From NCBI RefSeq assembly GCF_900112045.1, contig NZ_FOJW01000006.1:186001-250000 (forward strand): 64,000 nt of DNA. The letters run 5' to 3'. Position numbers and translations under genes: made by a program. The DNA comes from Lentibacillus halodurans (GTDB taxonomy: Bacteria; Bacillota; Bacilli; Bacillales; Amphibacillaceae). Of this stretch, positions 17,661 through 26,373 are shown piece after piece. Every line of letters begins with the position of its first letter. Position 1 is the stretch's first letter. The notes beneath the pieces were generated by a model that saw only the letters and a list, made by a program, of their open reading frames with translations, ran no database searches and was not told the DNA's origin.

Positions 17661-18108
17661 ACCCTTCAAGCATGATAAGCAGTCTCGGACGATGCGTCAG
17701 CGCACAGGCAATGTTCAGTCTTCGTTTCATCCCACCGGAAAACTTTTTCGGAAGCTTCCATGCTTTGAGGAGAGCCCGACAAATTCTAATGCTTCCTGGA
17801 CTCGCTTTTTGCGCTCCTCCCCTTTCAACCCATAAACACCTGCGAAGAATTCCAGATTTTCTTTGGCCGTCAGATCTTCAAATACGGTTAGCTCCTGGGT
17901 GACAAGACCTATCTTTTGTTTATTTTGTACCTGCTGAAGAGCTGGACGCTGCCTTCATCAAGCGGAATCATCCTGTCAGTGTATGAATAAGTGTCGTTTT
18001 ACCGGCACCGTTTGGCCCGAGCAATCCAACAATCTCTCCTTTTTGAATATCAAGATCTACATAATCAAGAGCAAGCTCACTGCCATAGCGTTTTACAATA
18101 CCTTTCAT
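17660..18108 (-). pseudogene. Broken ABC transporter ATP-binding protein
   Basis: From ATG 18108 the minus strand reads [20 protein letters not shown] and a perfect Walker A ([15 protein letters not shown]). It is then frameshifted repeatedly, resuming as [20 protein letters not shown] and, in another frame, as the ABC signature [20 protein letters not shown]. It breaks off inside Walker B (LLIM then LEG-stop) at a terminator hairpin. The C-terminal third (rest of Walker B, D-loop, H-loop) is lost. No permease gene follows, so the whole transporter has been deleted. Confidence 0.85.
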
Positions 18109-18179
18109 AGAAGCAATTGTCCAAAAATCAAGTCATAAATTGGATAAGGATGTTCACTTCCTTGGATATATAGTAAACA

Positions 18180-19125
18180 TCATCCACTTATGGTTCTTAG
18201 TTCTTCCTTTAAATAATTCATTGTAACAACTCTTTCTTGTTCATTTAATGAATCAAATAAAAGCTGTTCCATAAACTCGCCTATATCTTCCAGCTTTCGT
18301 CTGCCTTGGTAAAAATGCAAGGCATCGGGATTGAGCTTAAAATTTTGGTGTGTTTTCTGATACATTTTTAAAAATGTATGAAAGTATGGCTTATCAACCA
18401 AAAACATTAAATCAGCTTCAACAGGCGCTAATTTCAATCCTTCCCAATCAATCAATACCAATTGTTCTTCAGATTCCATTAAATTCCAATAGTGCAAGTC
18501 CGTATGACAATAAAGCCATTTTTAAATCACTATTTTTCAAATATATCGCTAGTTTTTCAACGGTATTAACCAGATCATTTATTTGCTTTACGTAAGGACT
18601 GACTACTTTTCTTACACCACCTGCGATATGCTTATTTTCATCATTTAATATGTCCCTGAACAATTGCAAAAATGGGACTTGAAAGTCTTCCTTAATAGAA
18701 TCTGTTTCTATGGGGATTTCTTCTCCATAGAAATGAAGACTGGCAATGATTTCCGAGAATTGCTGAATCTGGTCTTCTGTTAACTTACGGTTACCAATCG
18801 TCTCTCCATCAATGTAATCATAAAGCAAATAAATGCCAACATCATCTTCACACTTATATTCTCCATTCACGGTTAATAAAGGAACAGTGATGTTTCCCTT
18901 CAAATTGCTATTGTGCATCAACCAAACCATAATTGGCATATATTGATCAATAAGGGCCGTCAACTTCGGTGTGGATGCTCGGCTTTTTTCATATACCTTC
19001 AAGAAATAACGTTGATTCATGTCAGACACCTTATAAGCAAGTGTTGACCATCCACCTTGCTGAGGCACTATATCGGCAATGTCAACGTCATACTGATGTT
19101 TTAAAACACTTCTTATGTTATTCAT
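18180..19125 (-). pseudogene. Aminoglycoside phosphotransferase-family kinase, single frameshift
   Basis: Two overlapping frames together give a full APH/choline-kinase-fold protein. The first (19125 down to about 18510) has the N-lobe and YLLYDYIDGETIG hinge. The second (to 18180) has the rest of the catalytic loop and VLIDWEGLKLAPVEADL (DFG-equivalent). The break falls exactly in the catalytic HxDxxxxN loop: one extra T near 18508-18512 turns CHTDLHYWNLM into an out-of-frame reading. Everything else looks intact, so this is either a very recent inactivation or a sequencing error. The substrate is unknown. Confidence 0.8.
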
Positions 19126-20028
19126 ATGGTCCCCCTGCCGACTTAATACTTTGAAAGATTATACCACAGCTTCCAAGGTAACGCTTTTTACAATGTTTAT
19201 CTATTAAGGAAGGGAGTTAGCAAGCAAGTTTGTCTCTTCTTCCTAATTTAATCTTATTATATACGCCCGATTATCGTATAGTGCTAATCAGCTTTAAGGT
19301 AGGGTTGCTATTATAAGTCGAAGTGTACAGGTAAAAGTGGGGTACGACCTATACCCTCCATATTTTTCCATTAACCTGATTCAAGGTCATCTGAAAGAGT
19401 CTTTACTAGTTTGTCCTCAACTTCCTCGGGTAAAAACCCCCATGCTGACTGCGATAAACGTATTTCTATTTCCAAAAAAGCATCGGGCCGGCTATAAAAT
19501 GTCTCCTGAAATCCGTCAACACAATCAAATGGAACAGGAATTTTTTAATATCACATTCCCCAAAGGACATCTATTGTTGTATAACGGGATCGCGATGTTA
19601 TTTGTTATTTCACATCCCTTCATTATACAATCTCATAATATTTTAGTTATTTTCATTTCCCATTGTGTCAAAATACCTAAACTTGTATTTAAATAACTCA
19701 TCATTTTAGATTGGTATTCTAAAAGCTCGCTGCACTTGTATATCCTTTGAATTACATGAGTCCAATCGTTTTAACAATCATTATCCGCTCCGATAAAAAG
19801 CACTATTTACATGCTTCGTAAAATGTCGCGATCCGTACATGGTCTGATCGACATTTTTGTAAATCCTTATCCATATTTTAAAATCCCTCCCAACAATGAA
19901 TATTGAAAGCAAGAGAACATCGTCTATTCCTGACTACTCCCGATTATTTCAATCTTTACGACATTTTTCTTATGATAGTTTAGGAAGTGAGAAGCATGAG
20001 AAGTCACGATATAGATCGTCCCTGTCAA
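19126..20028. other. 900-bp region without an intact gene
   Basis: The only recognisable piece is the methyltransferase tail at 19371-19537. A 119-codon plus-strand frame across 19337-19696 has no good start or ribosome binding site and lies antisense to that tail, so it is not called. The remainder (19700-20028) is AT-rich and shows no gene or clear RNA element. Confidence 0.5.
19371..19537 (-). pseudogene. C-terminal remnant of a class I SAM-dependent methyltransferase
   Basis: The minus strand reads DCVDGFQETFYSRPDAFLEI followed by a charged helix ending in KTLSDDLESG-stop. The VDGF-x-x-x-(F/Y)-x-x-RPE/DA pattern is the usual C-terminal block of UbiE/YafE-like methyltransferases. Stops appear directly upstream in this frame, so only the tail remains. 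Confidence 0.55.
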
Positions 20029-20556
20029 TTAGATGCCAGTTTTCCCCTGCCATGAGTTAATAATTGCTTCTTCTGTTATTTTAGCCCCCTCAATCTTCAG
20101 CAATTGTTTTTTCATATCCGTCCCGCCTGCATAGCCGGTCAGTTTTTTATTAATGCCAACAACACGGTGACAAGGAAACAGGATAGGCAAAGGATTGACA
20201 GCATTCGTACGCCCTACTGCACGAGCAGCTTTCGGTCTTCCGATAGAAGCTGCTATGTCAGAATACGTTCGAATTTCCCCATAAGGAATCTTTCGCAAGG
20301 CCTGCCATATTCGCTTTTGAAACGGGGTCCCTTTCAGTGCAAAGGGCAAGCCGAATTGCTGGCGTTCCCCATGAAGATACTCCTTGAATTGTTGACAGAC
20401 GGGTTTCCCAAGGTCATCGCTTCTTTTTACAGTTTGCTTGGCAGTAAAAACATGCCAGAGTTCATCTGTTAACACGATGTGTTCAAGTGTGCCCTCCTTT
20501 TTGAACATAAACCGCAGACAACCGATTTTTGTATGACACTCATCATAAATGATCAT
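20029..20556 (-). CDS. ogt: Methylated-DNA-protein-cysteine methyltransferase
   Basis: 175-aa suicide repair protein that takes O6-methyl (or alkyl) groups from guanine onto its own cysteine. The active site PCHRVVG has the acceptor Cys at about residue 129, and the recognition helix block GTPFQKRIWQALRKIPYGE and the Arg finger in ARAVGRTNAVN are present. Start: ATG 20556 follows GGAGG; the longer frame lacks support. It lies downstream of, and on the same strand as, the adaA-like gene with a 157-bp gap, like adaA-adaB of B. subtilis, so it is probably part of the adaptive response to alkylation. Symbol ogt or adaB would both fit. Confidence 0.9.
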   Translation of the reverse strand: MIIYDECHTKIGCLRFMFKKEGTLEHIVLTDELWHVFTAKQTVKRSDDLGKPVCQQFKEYLHGERQQFGLPFALKGTPFQKRIWQALRKIPYGEIRTYSDIAASIGRPKAARAVGRTNAVNPLPILFPCHRVVGINKKLTGYAGGTDMKKQLLKIEGAKITEEAIINSWQGKTGI

Positions 20557-20713
20557 GTTCAGGGTTCCTCCCAGTACTGTTTTGATGAACTGCTTTAGAT
20601 TCATAAATTGGTACAAAGTAGTAAGAGGTTCATCAAGTGCATATAAGTGACTTTCAAAGCCAGCCGCTTTCCCCCTCGCAGAATAATGCTAGTTTTAAGT
20701 CTTAACCAAGTCC

Positions 20714-21298
20714 TTAATAGGCTGGGGGTTCCATATGGTTGACCTTAAATTGACTTGGTGAAAGACCTGTGCTGCGTTTAAACGCATTGTAAAAACTCGA
20801 AATACTTTGATATCCTACGTGATAACCAATTTCCGTACTATTTAAAGTGGTTGTTAAAAGAAGCTCTTTCGCTTTCTTGACTCTGGTCTTTTCCAAATAC
20901 ATACGTGGCGTGTACCCGGTCCTGTTTTTAAAGATCCGATTTAAATGGAAACGGCTGACCCCCACCTTTACTGCCATATCATTCAGATGAATGTTTTGCC
21001 AGTAATGATGATCAATGATTTCTTTCGTATCTTCTATAATCAATTCAAATGGGTCATAATGCTTTGATTTCAATTCGGGTCGGCACCTCTTACAGGGACG
21101 ATATCCTGCATTTTGGGCTTTGACAGCATTTGAAAAAAAGGATACATTTTGAGACTTCGGAGTTTTGGATCTGCAGGATGGCCGACAAAAAATCCCTGTT
21201 GTCTTTATCGCATAAAAAAACTTTCCATCATATTCAGGGTTACATGCAACTGTTGCCTCCCACATTGTATCTTCAGGAATATTACTTGACGCTTTCAT
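20714..21298 (-). CDS. adaA: AdaA-like methylphosphotriester-sensing AraC regulator
   Basis: 194-aa protein. The N-terminal Ada zinc domain has all four cysteines (C38 and C42 in GIFCRPSCRS, then the CKRC pair near residue 70); C38 is the expected methyl acceptor. An AraC-type double helix-turn-helix follows from about 90 to 188, with KEIIDHHYWQNIHLNDMAVK and the second HTH ending in SSFYNAFKRSTGLSPSQF. After methylation AdaA activates alkylation-repair genes. Start chosen at ATG 21298 (GAGGGTGG upstream), which matches family length; the frame extends 13 codons further to a TTG. Confidence 0.9.
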   Translation of the reverse strand: MKASSNIPEDTMWEATVACNPEYDGKFFYAIKTTGIFCRPSCRSKTPKSQNVSFFSNAVKAQNAGYRPCKRCRPELKSKHYDPFELIIEDTKEIIDHHYWQNIHLNDMAVKVGVSRFHLNRIFKNRTGYTPRMYLEKTRVKKAKELLLTTTLNSTEIGYHVGYQSISSFYNAFKRSTGLSPSQFKVNHMEPPAY

Positions 21299-21403
21299 CA
21301 GTTTCACCACCCTCTGCGGAGTAATTTCCATTATCAAACATTATGTACAAAACATACCCGCTGCTGCAAAACAGATAACAATAAAACCATTCTGCGTGGA
21401 ATT

Positions 21404-21493
21404 CTAGTGGCTGAAAAAAAGAACCCCTAATCCCAACATGGTTGCGATATATAATGCCATTCCTTGATATAAATCAATCGATTTCATACCCAT
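21404..21493 (-). CDS. Possible 29-aa single-helix membrane peptide
   Basis: ATG 21493 is preceded by AAGGGGTGAAATC, a good ribosome binding site at good spacing. The 29 residues (MGMKSIDLYQGMALYIAT..., ending LGVLFFSH) form one hydrophobic helix with a short polar start. It was found by reading the sequence by eye and no homologue is known to me. It lies between the adaA gene and the leader/attenuator unit, on the adaA strand. Confidence 0.4.
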   Translation of the reverse strand: MGMKSIDLYQGMALYIATMLGLGVLFFSH

Positions 21494-21687
21494 GATTTCA
21501 CCCCTTATTCTACCTTTAGTGTACCTCCTAAGGGTAAGAAATTCTTTCTGTTTTTTGCGGTTTAATTTCTAAAAAAGATAGGTTGATCTTTTCTACCTAT
21601 GGTCTTCAACAATTGCACGCGATTATTAAATAATTTTTTATTTTCATCCCTAGTGCACTGACGCTTATATTATCTCCCTAAAATCAT

Positions 21688-21715
21688 TTGAAGAATCAAA
21701 TTTTTGTGTTATGAT
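21688..21715 (+). promoter_or_regulatory. Promoter of the leader/attenuator unit
   Basis: TTGAAG, 16-nt spacer, TATGAT with an extended TG-T in front, about 29 bp upstream of a ribosome binding site and tiny ORF. Confidence 0.55.
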
Positions 21716-21746
21716 TGTACTAACTTTAATGGATGGAGGTTTCATG

Positions 21747-21776
21747 ATGATTGATATTCTAACTTTGAACCGTTAA
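21747..21776 (+). CDS. Leader peptide of a probable transcription attenuator (9-10 aa)
   Basis: GGATGGAGGT is followed by ATGATG and codons for (M)MIDILTLNR and a stop. A strong promoter, strong ribosome binding site, ten-residue peptide and, about 90 nt later, a factor-independent terminator is the standard layout of antibiotic-responsive leaders in front of erm, cat or ABC-F genes in Firmicutes. The peptide matches no leader that I can name. The gene that should follow the terminator is not there: the next coding sequence is a broken SDR gene. Confidence 0.5.
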   Translation: MIDILTLNR

Positions 21777-21865
21777 TTGAATACGTTCAAAGGCTCTGCT
21801 TATGCTCAGAGTAATAGATTGATCTTTCATTTATAAGGAAACCTTCAGTATACATATGTGTGTTA

Positions 21866-21896
21866 TGAGAGAGGGGATTTATCTCCTCTCTTTTTG
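21866..21896 (+). terminator. Attenuator terminator
   Basis: GAGAGGGGATTTATCTCCTCTC folds into a stem followed by TTTTTG. A second smaller stem, CTCTG/CAGAG, lies upstream near 21792-21810 and could be part of an alternative fold. Confidence 0.75.
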
Positions 21897-22105
21897 ATTT
21901 CTAAAACTCGATATTTTGCTCCAATGGCACTTCCTGTGATTTTTTCAGTTGAAGGTATATCAGTACTATTGAGAGTGTAAAATAGTTCAACACATAAATG
22001 TTTTCGTGTTTGCATAACCATTTTGGGCTAAGCAGAGTACCTAACTTTCTGTTGATTGAAAAGAATACGAATTTACACCCAACCTCAAAAAGAAGTAGAT
22101 AAGTT

Positions 22106-22972
22106 ATGACAAACATAGAAAATAGACGAGTATGGTTCACTACAGGTGCAAGCAGTGGACTGGGATACGAATATGCAAAGGCGGCACTGGCGTCAGGTGA
22201 TAAAGTAGCAGCTGCAGCAAGAACCATCGAAACGTGACATGAGTTAAAGAGTAAATACCGCGAAAGACTGTTACCGTTGAAACTCGATGTTACGAATAGA
22301 AGTAACTGTGTTATCTACAGTGAAGGCGGCAAAGGAACATTTCGAATACCTTGATATTGTTACCAATAATGCAGGTAACATGATCATGGGAATGATCGAA
22401 GAATTAAGTGAAGACGAGGCACGAAGCCAGATGGAAACAAATTTTTTGGTGCTCTCTGGGTCTATCAGGCAACTATGCCGTACTTTCGGGAGCAAGGTTC
22501 CGGGCATATCATACAAATATCATGCATCGGAGGTTTGGTTACCGGTCCAATGTCCGATAATTATAGTGCTAGTAAATTTGCACTTGAAGGAATGAGTGAA
22601 GCTTTAGCGCAAGAAGCTAAACATTTTGGTGTTAAGTTAACGATTGTAGAGCCGGGTGGCTATTGGACGAATCTTTATTTAAAAATGCAAAACAGTCATC
22701 CATTAGCACCCTATGAATCATTACGGGATGAATTGGCTCGCCAGTTTTCCGAAGGCTCAGTCGATAGTGATCCAAGCCTAGCAGCAGAAGCTATCTTAAA
22801 AATTGTGAACTGTGATAATCCGCCTTTAAGACTTGTCCTTGGCAGCATGCTTTTTGATGTAGCCATTGATAGCACAAAAGAGCGTATTGCTACATGGAAA
22901 GAATGGGAAACAGTAAGTCGTGCTGCAGAAAGGGACATCTCTGCGCCGGAAGGTTATGGGAAAACCGATTAA
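22106..22972 (+). pseudogene. Broken short-chain dehydrogenase/reductase gene
   Basis: Three frames together give a classical SDR: WFTTGASSGLGYEYAKAALA (nucleotide loop TGxxxGxG), then LDIVTNNAGNMIMGMIEEL, then GSGHIIQISCIGG and YSASKFALEGMSEALAQEAK (catalytic Ser and Tyr-x3-Lys), ending at 22972. An in-frame TGA near 22236 and two frameshifts (about 22290 and 22470) interrupt it. The start codon at 22106 remains but lacks a strong ribosome binding site. Confidence 0.9.
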
Positions 22973-23050
22973 AAAACTTTTTTATCCAGTGAATTTAAGT
23001 AGAAGCTTTTCTTGGAAAAGTATCGTTCTTTATTTTGGCCTTAAGTCATA

Positions 23051-23076
23051 CAACCCCCCCTAATTTTTAGGGGGAT
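23051..23076 (-). terminator. Terminator of the pbp-bla operon
   Basis: Stem TTAGGGGG / CCCCCTAA overlapping the last codons and stop of the beta-lactamase gene. The T-run is weak. Confidence 0.55.
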
Positions 23077-23995
23077 TAACATTTTCACTTCGAAGAGTAT
23101 CGATGACTTCCTCTGTTGCCTGTGCAATAAGCTTATCCTTATATTCAGCATCCTTTTTATCGCGACTGGATAGGATGGCAAGAACAATAGGATCCCCTTC
23201 TGGTGGCCAAATGATCGCAATGTCATTTCGAGTGCCATATGATGCTGCTCCAGTTTTATCAGCTACTTCCCAACTCTCCGGCACGCCAGCACGGATTAAT
23301 GTATCACCTGTCGTATTTCTTTTCATCCAATCGATTAACATCACACGTTTTTCTGTTGGGAGTACGTCTCCGACTGTGAATGCCTGGAGGCTGTCAGCAA
23401 GTGCTTTTGGTGTGCTAGTATCATGCGTTTCTCCTGGTTTAACCTCGTTTAACGCCGGCTCAATTCGCGCCGGCTCGGTAACATGATCGCCAATCTCTCT
23501 GAGGGATTTTTTTAGCCCGCTCGGACCTTCAAGCTGCTCAAGTATAAGATTTGCCGCAGTATTGTCACTGTATCTAAGAGCAGCATCACAAAGCTCCTTA
23601 AGCGTCATGCCTGTATCAACATGCTTCTTGGTGATCGGATTATAATTGACAAGGTCATCACGTGTATAGGTAATTCTTTGGTTTAGGTCTGCTATTGACT
23701 TTTGTTGTAATAGTGCGCCTACAGCTAGAACTTTAAAAGTAGATGCATATGCAAAACGTTCATCTGGTCGATAGGTTACTGTTTCGTTTGTACCCGTGTC
23801 CAGGGCGAAGACACCAAGTCTCGCATCAAACTCATCCTCAAGTTTGGCAAAATCATCTGTAATCGAAGTTTCTTCTTTTTGCTTCGATTGAACAGACTCG
23901 GCGTTATCCTCTGAACAACCGACAACCATAACACATACAAAAAGTAATACAGGTACAGTGTTTTTTAAATTAAAAATCGTGTTCCAACAAGTCAT
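23060..23995 (-). CDS. Class A beta-lactamase, lipoprotein
   Basis: 311-aa serine beta-lactamase. A lipoprotein signal ends in VVGC (C27), so the enzyme is expected to be tethered to the outer face of the membrane. All class A motifs are intact: S85-T-F-K88 (S70-x-x-K73), S143-D-N145 (SDN loop), E179-P-A-L-N183 (omega loop with the deacylating Glu166), and K247-T-G249 (KTG). It hydrolyses beta-lactams; the spectrum cannot be read from the sequence. It lies 146 bp behind the MecA-like pbp gene on the same strand, with no BlaI operator of its own, so expression probably comes from the pbp promoter. AGAGGT site before ATG 23995. Confidence 0.93.
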   Translation of the reverse strand: MTCWNTIFNLKNTVPVLLFVCVMVVGCSEDNAESVQSKQKEETSITDDFAKLEDEFDARLGVFALDTGTNETVTYRPDERFAYASTFKVLAVGALLQQKSIADLNQRITYTRDDLVNYNPITKKHVDTGMTLKELCDAALRYSDNTAANLILEQLEGPSGLKKSLREIGDHVTEPARIEPALNEVKPGETHDTSTPKALADSLQAFTVGDVLPTEKRVMLIDWMKRNTTGDTLIRAGVPESWEVADKTGAASYGTRNDIAIIWPPEGDPIVLAILSSRDKKDAEYKDKLIAQATEEVIDTLRSENVNPPKN

Positions 23996-24039
23996 TAAAA
24001 TCTAACCTCTTTCTAAACGTTTTTATCACCAATGCTCGA

Positions 24040-24076
24040 AATACATAGGCGAATTAGCAGGCAATGCCTATGTATT
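24040..24076. repeat. Perfect 11-bp inverted repeat between pbp and bla
   Basis: AATACATAGGC (24040-24050) and GCCTATGTATT (24066-24076), loop of 15 nt, with no T-run on the transcribed strand. It could be an mRNA processing or stabilising hairpin, or a leaky terminator that lowers bla relative to pbp. Confidence 0.5.
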
Positions 24077-24141
24077 GAACTTTTTCAGTACTTCCCTTTT
24101 ATCCATACGCCATCCCGGTTACAGCTTACCCAGCCAAATGA

Positions 24142-26163
24142 CTACTGTAATGATTGAAAAACATTTTGTGCTTTCGGAACGACGTAACCGCTGCCACCGC
24201 GCTCTTTTACATCCTCAATCATCATTGCCAGCAGTAATTTGTTATCTTCTGTGTCGAAACCGATAAACCAGCCATTTTCCGTACCCTTTTTGTCTTCTTT
24301 ATTATCTTTGATTTCGGCTGTACCAGATTTCCCTGCAATCGTCATGCCTGGAATATAAGCACCATGTGCCGTACCATTAGGATCGTCAACAACCTGGATT
24401 AAATCTTCTTTGATTAATTCAGCGATTTTCGGCTCAATCAGATTTTTCTTCCAGACAGTTCGTCCTTCTTCATCTTTCAACAAATAAGGGCTTAACAAAT
24501 CACCTTCACTTAAAAAAGGCGTGTAAGCTAATGCAAGATGAAGAGGACTCATCATGACCTCACCCTGGCCATAGGCAGAATCAGCCAGCTGTGCTTCGCT
24601 ATTGATCCCATTATTCGAAAGTATAGACGGATCAACCGAAAATGGAATAGGAAGTTCTTCGTCAAATCCAAATGCCTTTGCTTCGGTTAAAAAGGTGTCT
24701 TTCCCCATTTCGAGTGCTTCTTGAGCAAAATAAATGTTGTCGGAATATACAAAGGCATCTCGTAAAGTCACAGAACTTTTATCATGAACACGCGTCACGT
24801 AGTAATCACCCCATGACGCATCTTTTGTCCAGTGAAGTCCGTCAATCTGTCTGACTTTCTCCGGATCTGTTACACCTGATTTTAGCCCTGCAGCTGCTGT
24901 AATCGTCTTAAATACTGAACCTGGTGCATAGCGATTGATAAAGCGATTTAACAACGGTTTATCGGGATTGTCACGCCATTCCGCCCATTGCTCGCCGGAA
25001 AGACCTCTGATGAACGCATTGGGATTATAGGAAGGCGAACTGACAAGCGCCAGTACTGCTCCTTTTTTTGGGTCTATCGCTGCAGCAGTCCCTGCATCCC
25101 CTTTCAGCTGATCATAAATTTCCTGCTGAAGATTGGCATCAATCGTTAACTGAATATCCTTTCCTGAAACAGGATCGGCTTTAGCCAACGTTTCCTTAAA
25201 GCTGCCATCTGCGTGCTTAATATAAACATGACCGCCATCTTTCCCTCTTAACGCTTCTTCAAAAATCTCCTCAAGCCCGGTATTTCCAACGATATCACCC
25301 GAGGTATAACCCTTTTCTTGCAATTCGGTAATTTGTTCTGCCGTGATCTCCCGTACATAACCCGTTAAATGGGCTGTCGAAGCGCCGAAGGGATAAGTGC
25401 GGACTATTTTTTCTTGCGCTGCCACCCCGGGAATATCAAAATAGGGCCGAAGATTGTCTTCATCCTGCGGCAATGTGGCAAGCGGCACAAATGAATCAGG
25501 TTTTACCCATGAGGAACTTAACTTCTGGTTTATGTCATCCGGTGTTATACCCAATAAATCAGATAACGCTTCTTTAGAATCCTTCTTTTCATCGTCGAAT
25601 TTGCCTGGTACGACTCCAATGACGTTAGTCTTAGCGTTAATCGCAAGACCAACGCCATTTTTATCGCTGATTTCTCCTCTCGATGCTACTAATGTTTCGG
25701 CCGCTACAGTTTCCCCTTCTTCCAGAGAAGGAAAAATAAGTGCCGGTTCCCATTCCACAAGCCATTCTTGGTCAGATTCATTTTTCTCCATAACTAAAGT
25801 CGCTTGATGGTCAAATTCAATAGGGCCAGCCAACGTTTCCATTTTCACGTGATACTTGAAGGTAACCGAATCGTCTTCCGCCTCCTCTTCGTTTTTGCCA
25901 TCAAATATGCCATCTATCTTTATTTTTTTAGCTTCAATTCCCTGATAGATATCGTTATAACGTGCCACAAATTCCTCGTTCGTCATGTCCTCTTTAGATT
26001 GCTCGGACAGATGCTGATACATGTTTTCAAAATTCATGTCCTGCCAATTGGCAAGATATGCTTTAAAAGCATCCTCTGGCTTTTCCTTATCTGAGCAACC
26101 GTCTGCAAGAGCAAGAAACACAATCATGATGATGACCATCCAAAATCGTCTCAACCCTTCCAA
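24142..26163 (-). CDS. MecA/PbpC-like penicillin-binding protein (class B transpeptidase)
   Basis: 673-aa membrane-anchored transpeptidase. The start is lipoprotein-like with LADGC (C23). An NTF2-like MecA_N domain spans about 28-140, a PBP dimerisation domain 145-340, and the transpeptidase domain 345-670 has S416-V-F-K419, S474-D-N476 and K612-S-G-T615. This is the architecture of S. aureus PBP2a, E. faecium PBP5 and B. subtilis PBP3, a group noted for low beta-lactam affinity. It crosslinks peptidoglycan outside the membrane. It is the first gene of an operon with the beta-lactamase, behind a promoter covered by two BlaI-type operators, so induction by beta-lactams is likely. Confidence 0.93.
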   Translation of the reverse strand: MEGLRRFWMVIIMIVFLALADGCSDKEKPEDAFKAYLANWQDMNFENMYQHLSEQSKEDMTNEEFVARYNDIYQGIEAKKIKIDGIFDGKNEEEAEDDSVTFKYHVKMETLAGPIEFDHQATLVMEKNESDQEWLVEWEPALIFPSLEEGETVAAETLVASRGEISDKNGVGLAINAKTNVIGVVPGKFDDEKKDSKEALSDLLGITPDDINQKLSSSWVKPDSFVPLATLPQDEDNLRPYFDIPGVAAQEKIVRTYPFGASTAHLTGYVREITAEQITELQEKGYTSGDIVGNTGLEEIFEEALRGKDGGHVYIKHADGSFKETLAKADPVSGKDIQLTIDANLQQEIYDQLKGDAGTAAAIDPKKGAVLALVSSPSYNPNAFIRGLSGEQWAEWRDNPDKPLLNRFINRYAPGSVFKTITAAAGLKSGVTDPEKVRQIDGLHWTKDASWGDYYVTRVHDKSSVTLRDAFVYSDNIYFAQEALEMGKDTFLTEAKAFGFDEELPIPFSVDPSILSNNGINSEAQLADSAYGQGEVMMSPLHLALAYTPFLSEGDLLSPYLLKDEEGRTVWKKNLIEPKIAELIKEDLIQVVDDPNGTAHGAYIPGMTIAGKSGTAEIKDNKEDKKGTENGWFIGFDTEDNKLLLAMMIEDVKERGGSGYVVPKAQNVFQSLQ

Positions 26164-26326
26164 CCCCTTTACAAACGATCTTAATATGGTATACAGTATC
26201 CAATTCTATAAGTCTCAGCTGCAAATGTATGGTGCGCTGTTGTTACTTGATTCACGGCGACAGGTGAATACGCAATCTACAGCGTCATTAGTTTCACCCA
26301 TTACCTTACCGTCATCTTGAAATTAT

Positions 26327-26373
26327 GACTACAACTGTAATCTAATACTACATTTGTAGTCAGTTTGTGTCAA
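26327..26373 (-). promoter_or_regulatory. pbp-bla promoter with two BlaI/MecI-type operators
   Basis: On the minus strand: TTGACA (plus 26368-26373), a 17-nt spacer, TAGTAT (26345-26350). Two 16-bp dyads with the BlaI core TACA-NN-TGTA overlap it: TACTACATTTGTAGTC at 26346-26361 covers the -10 and spacer, and GACTACAACTGTAATC at 26327-26342 covers the start of transcription. Their centres are 19 bp apart. Repression by the BlaI encoded at 41065-41454 is inferred. Confidence 0.85.

Noticed and set aside
19337-19696. 119-codon plus-strand ORF
   Set aside because: No convincing start or ribosome binding site, unnatural composition, and it lies antisense to a recognisable methyltransferase tail.
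24040-24076. BlaI operator between pbp and bla
   Set aside because: The dyad contains TACAT and ATGTA halves but they are about 20 bp apart, unlike the compact TACA-NN-TGTA box.
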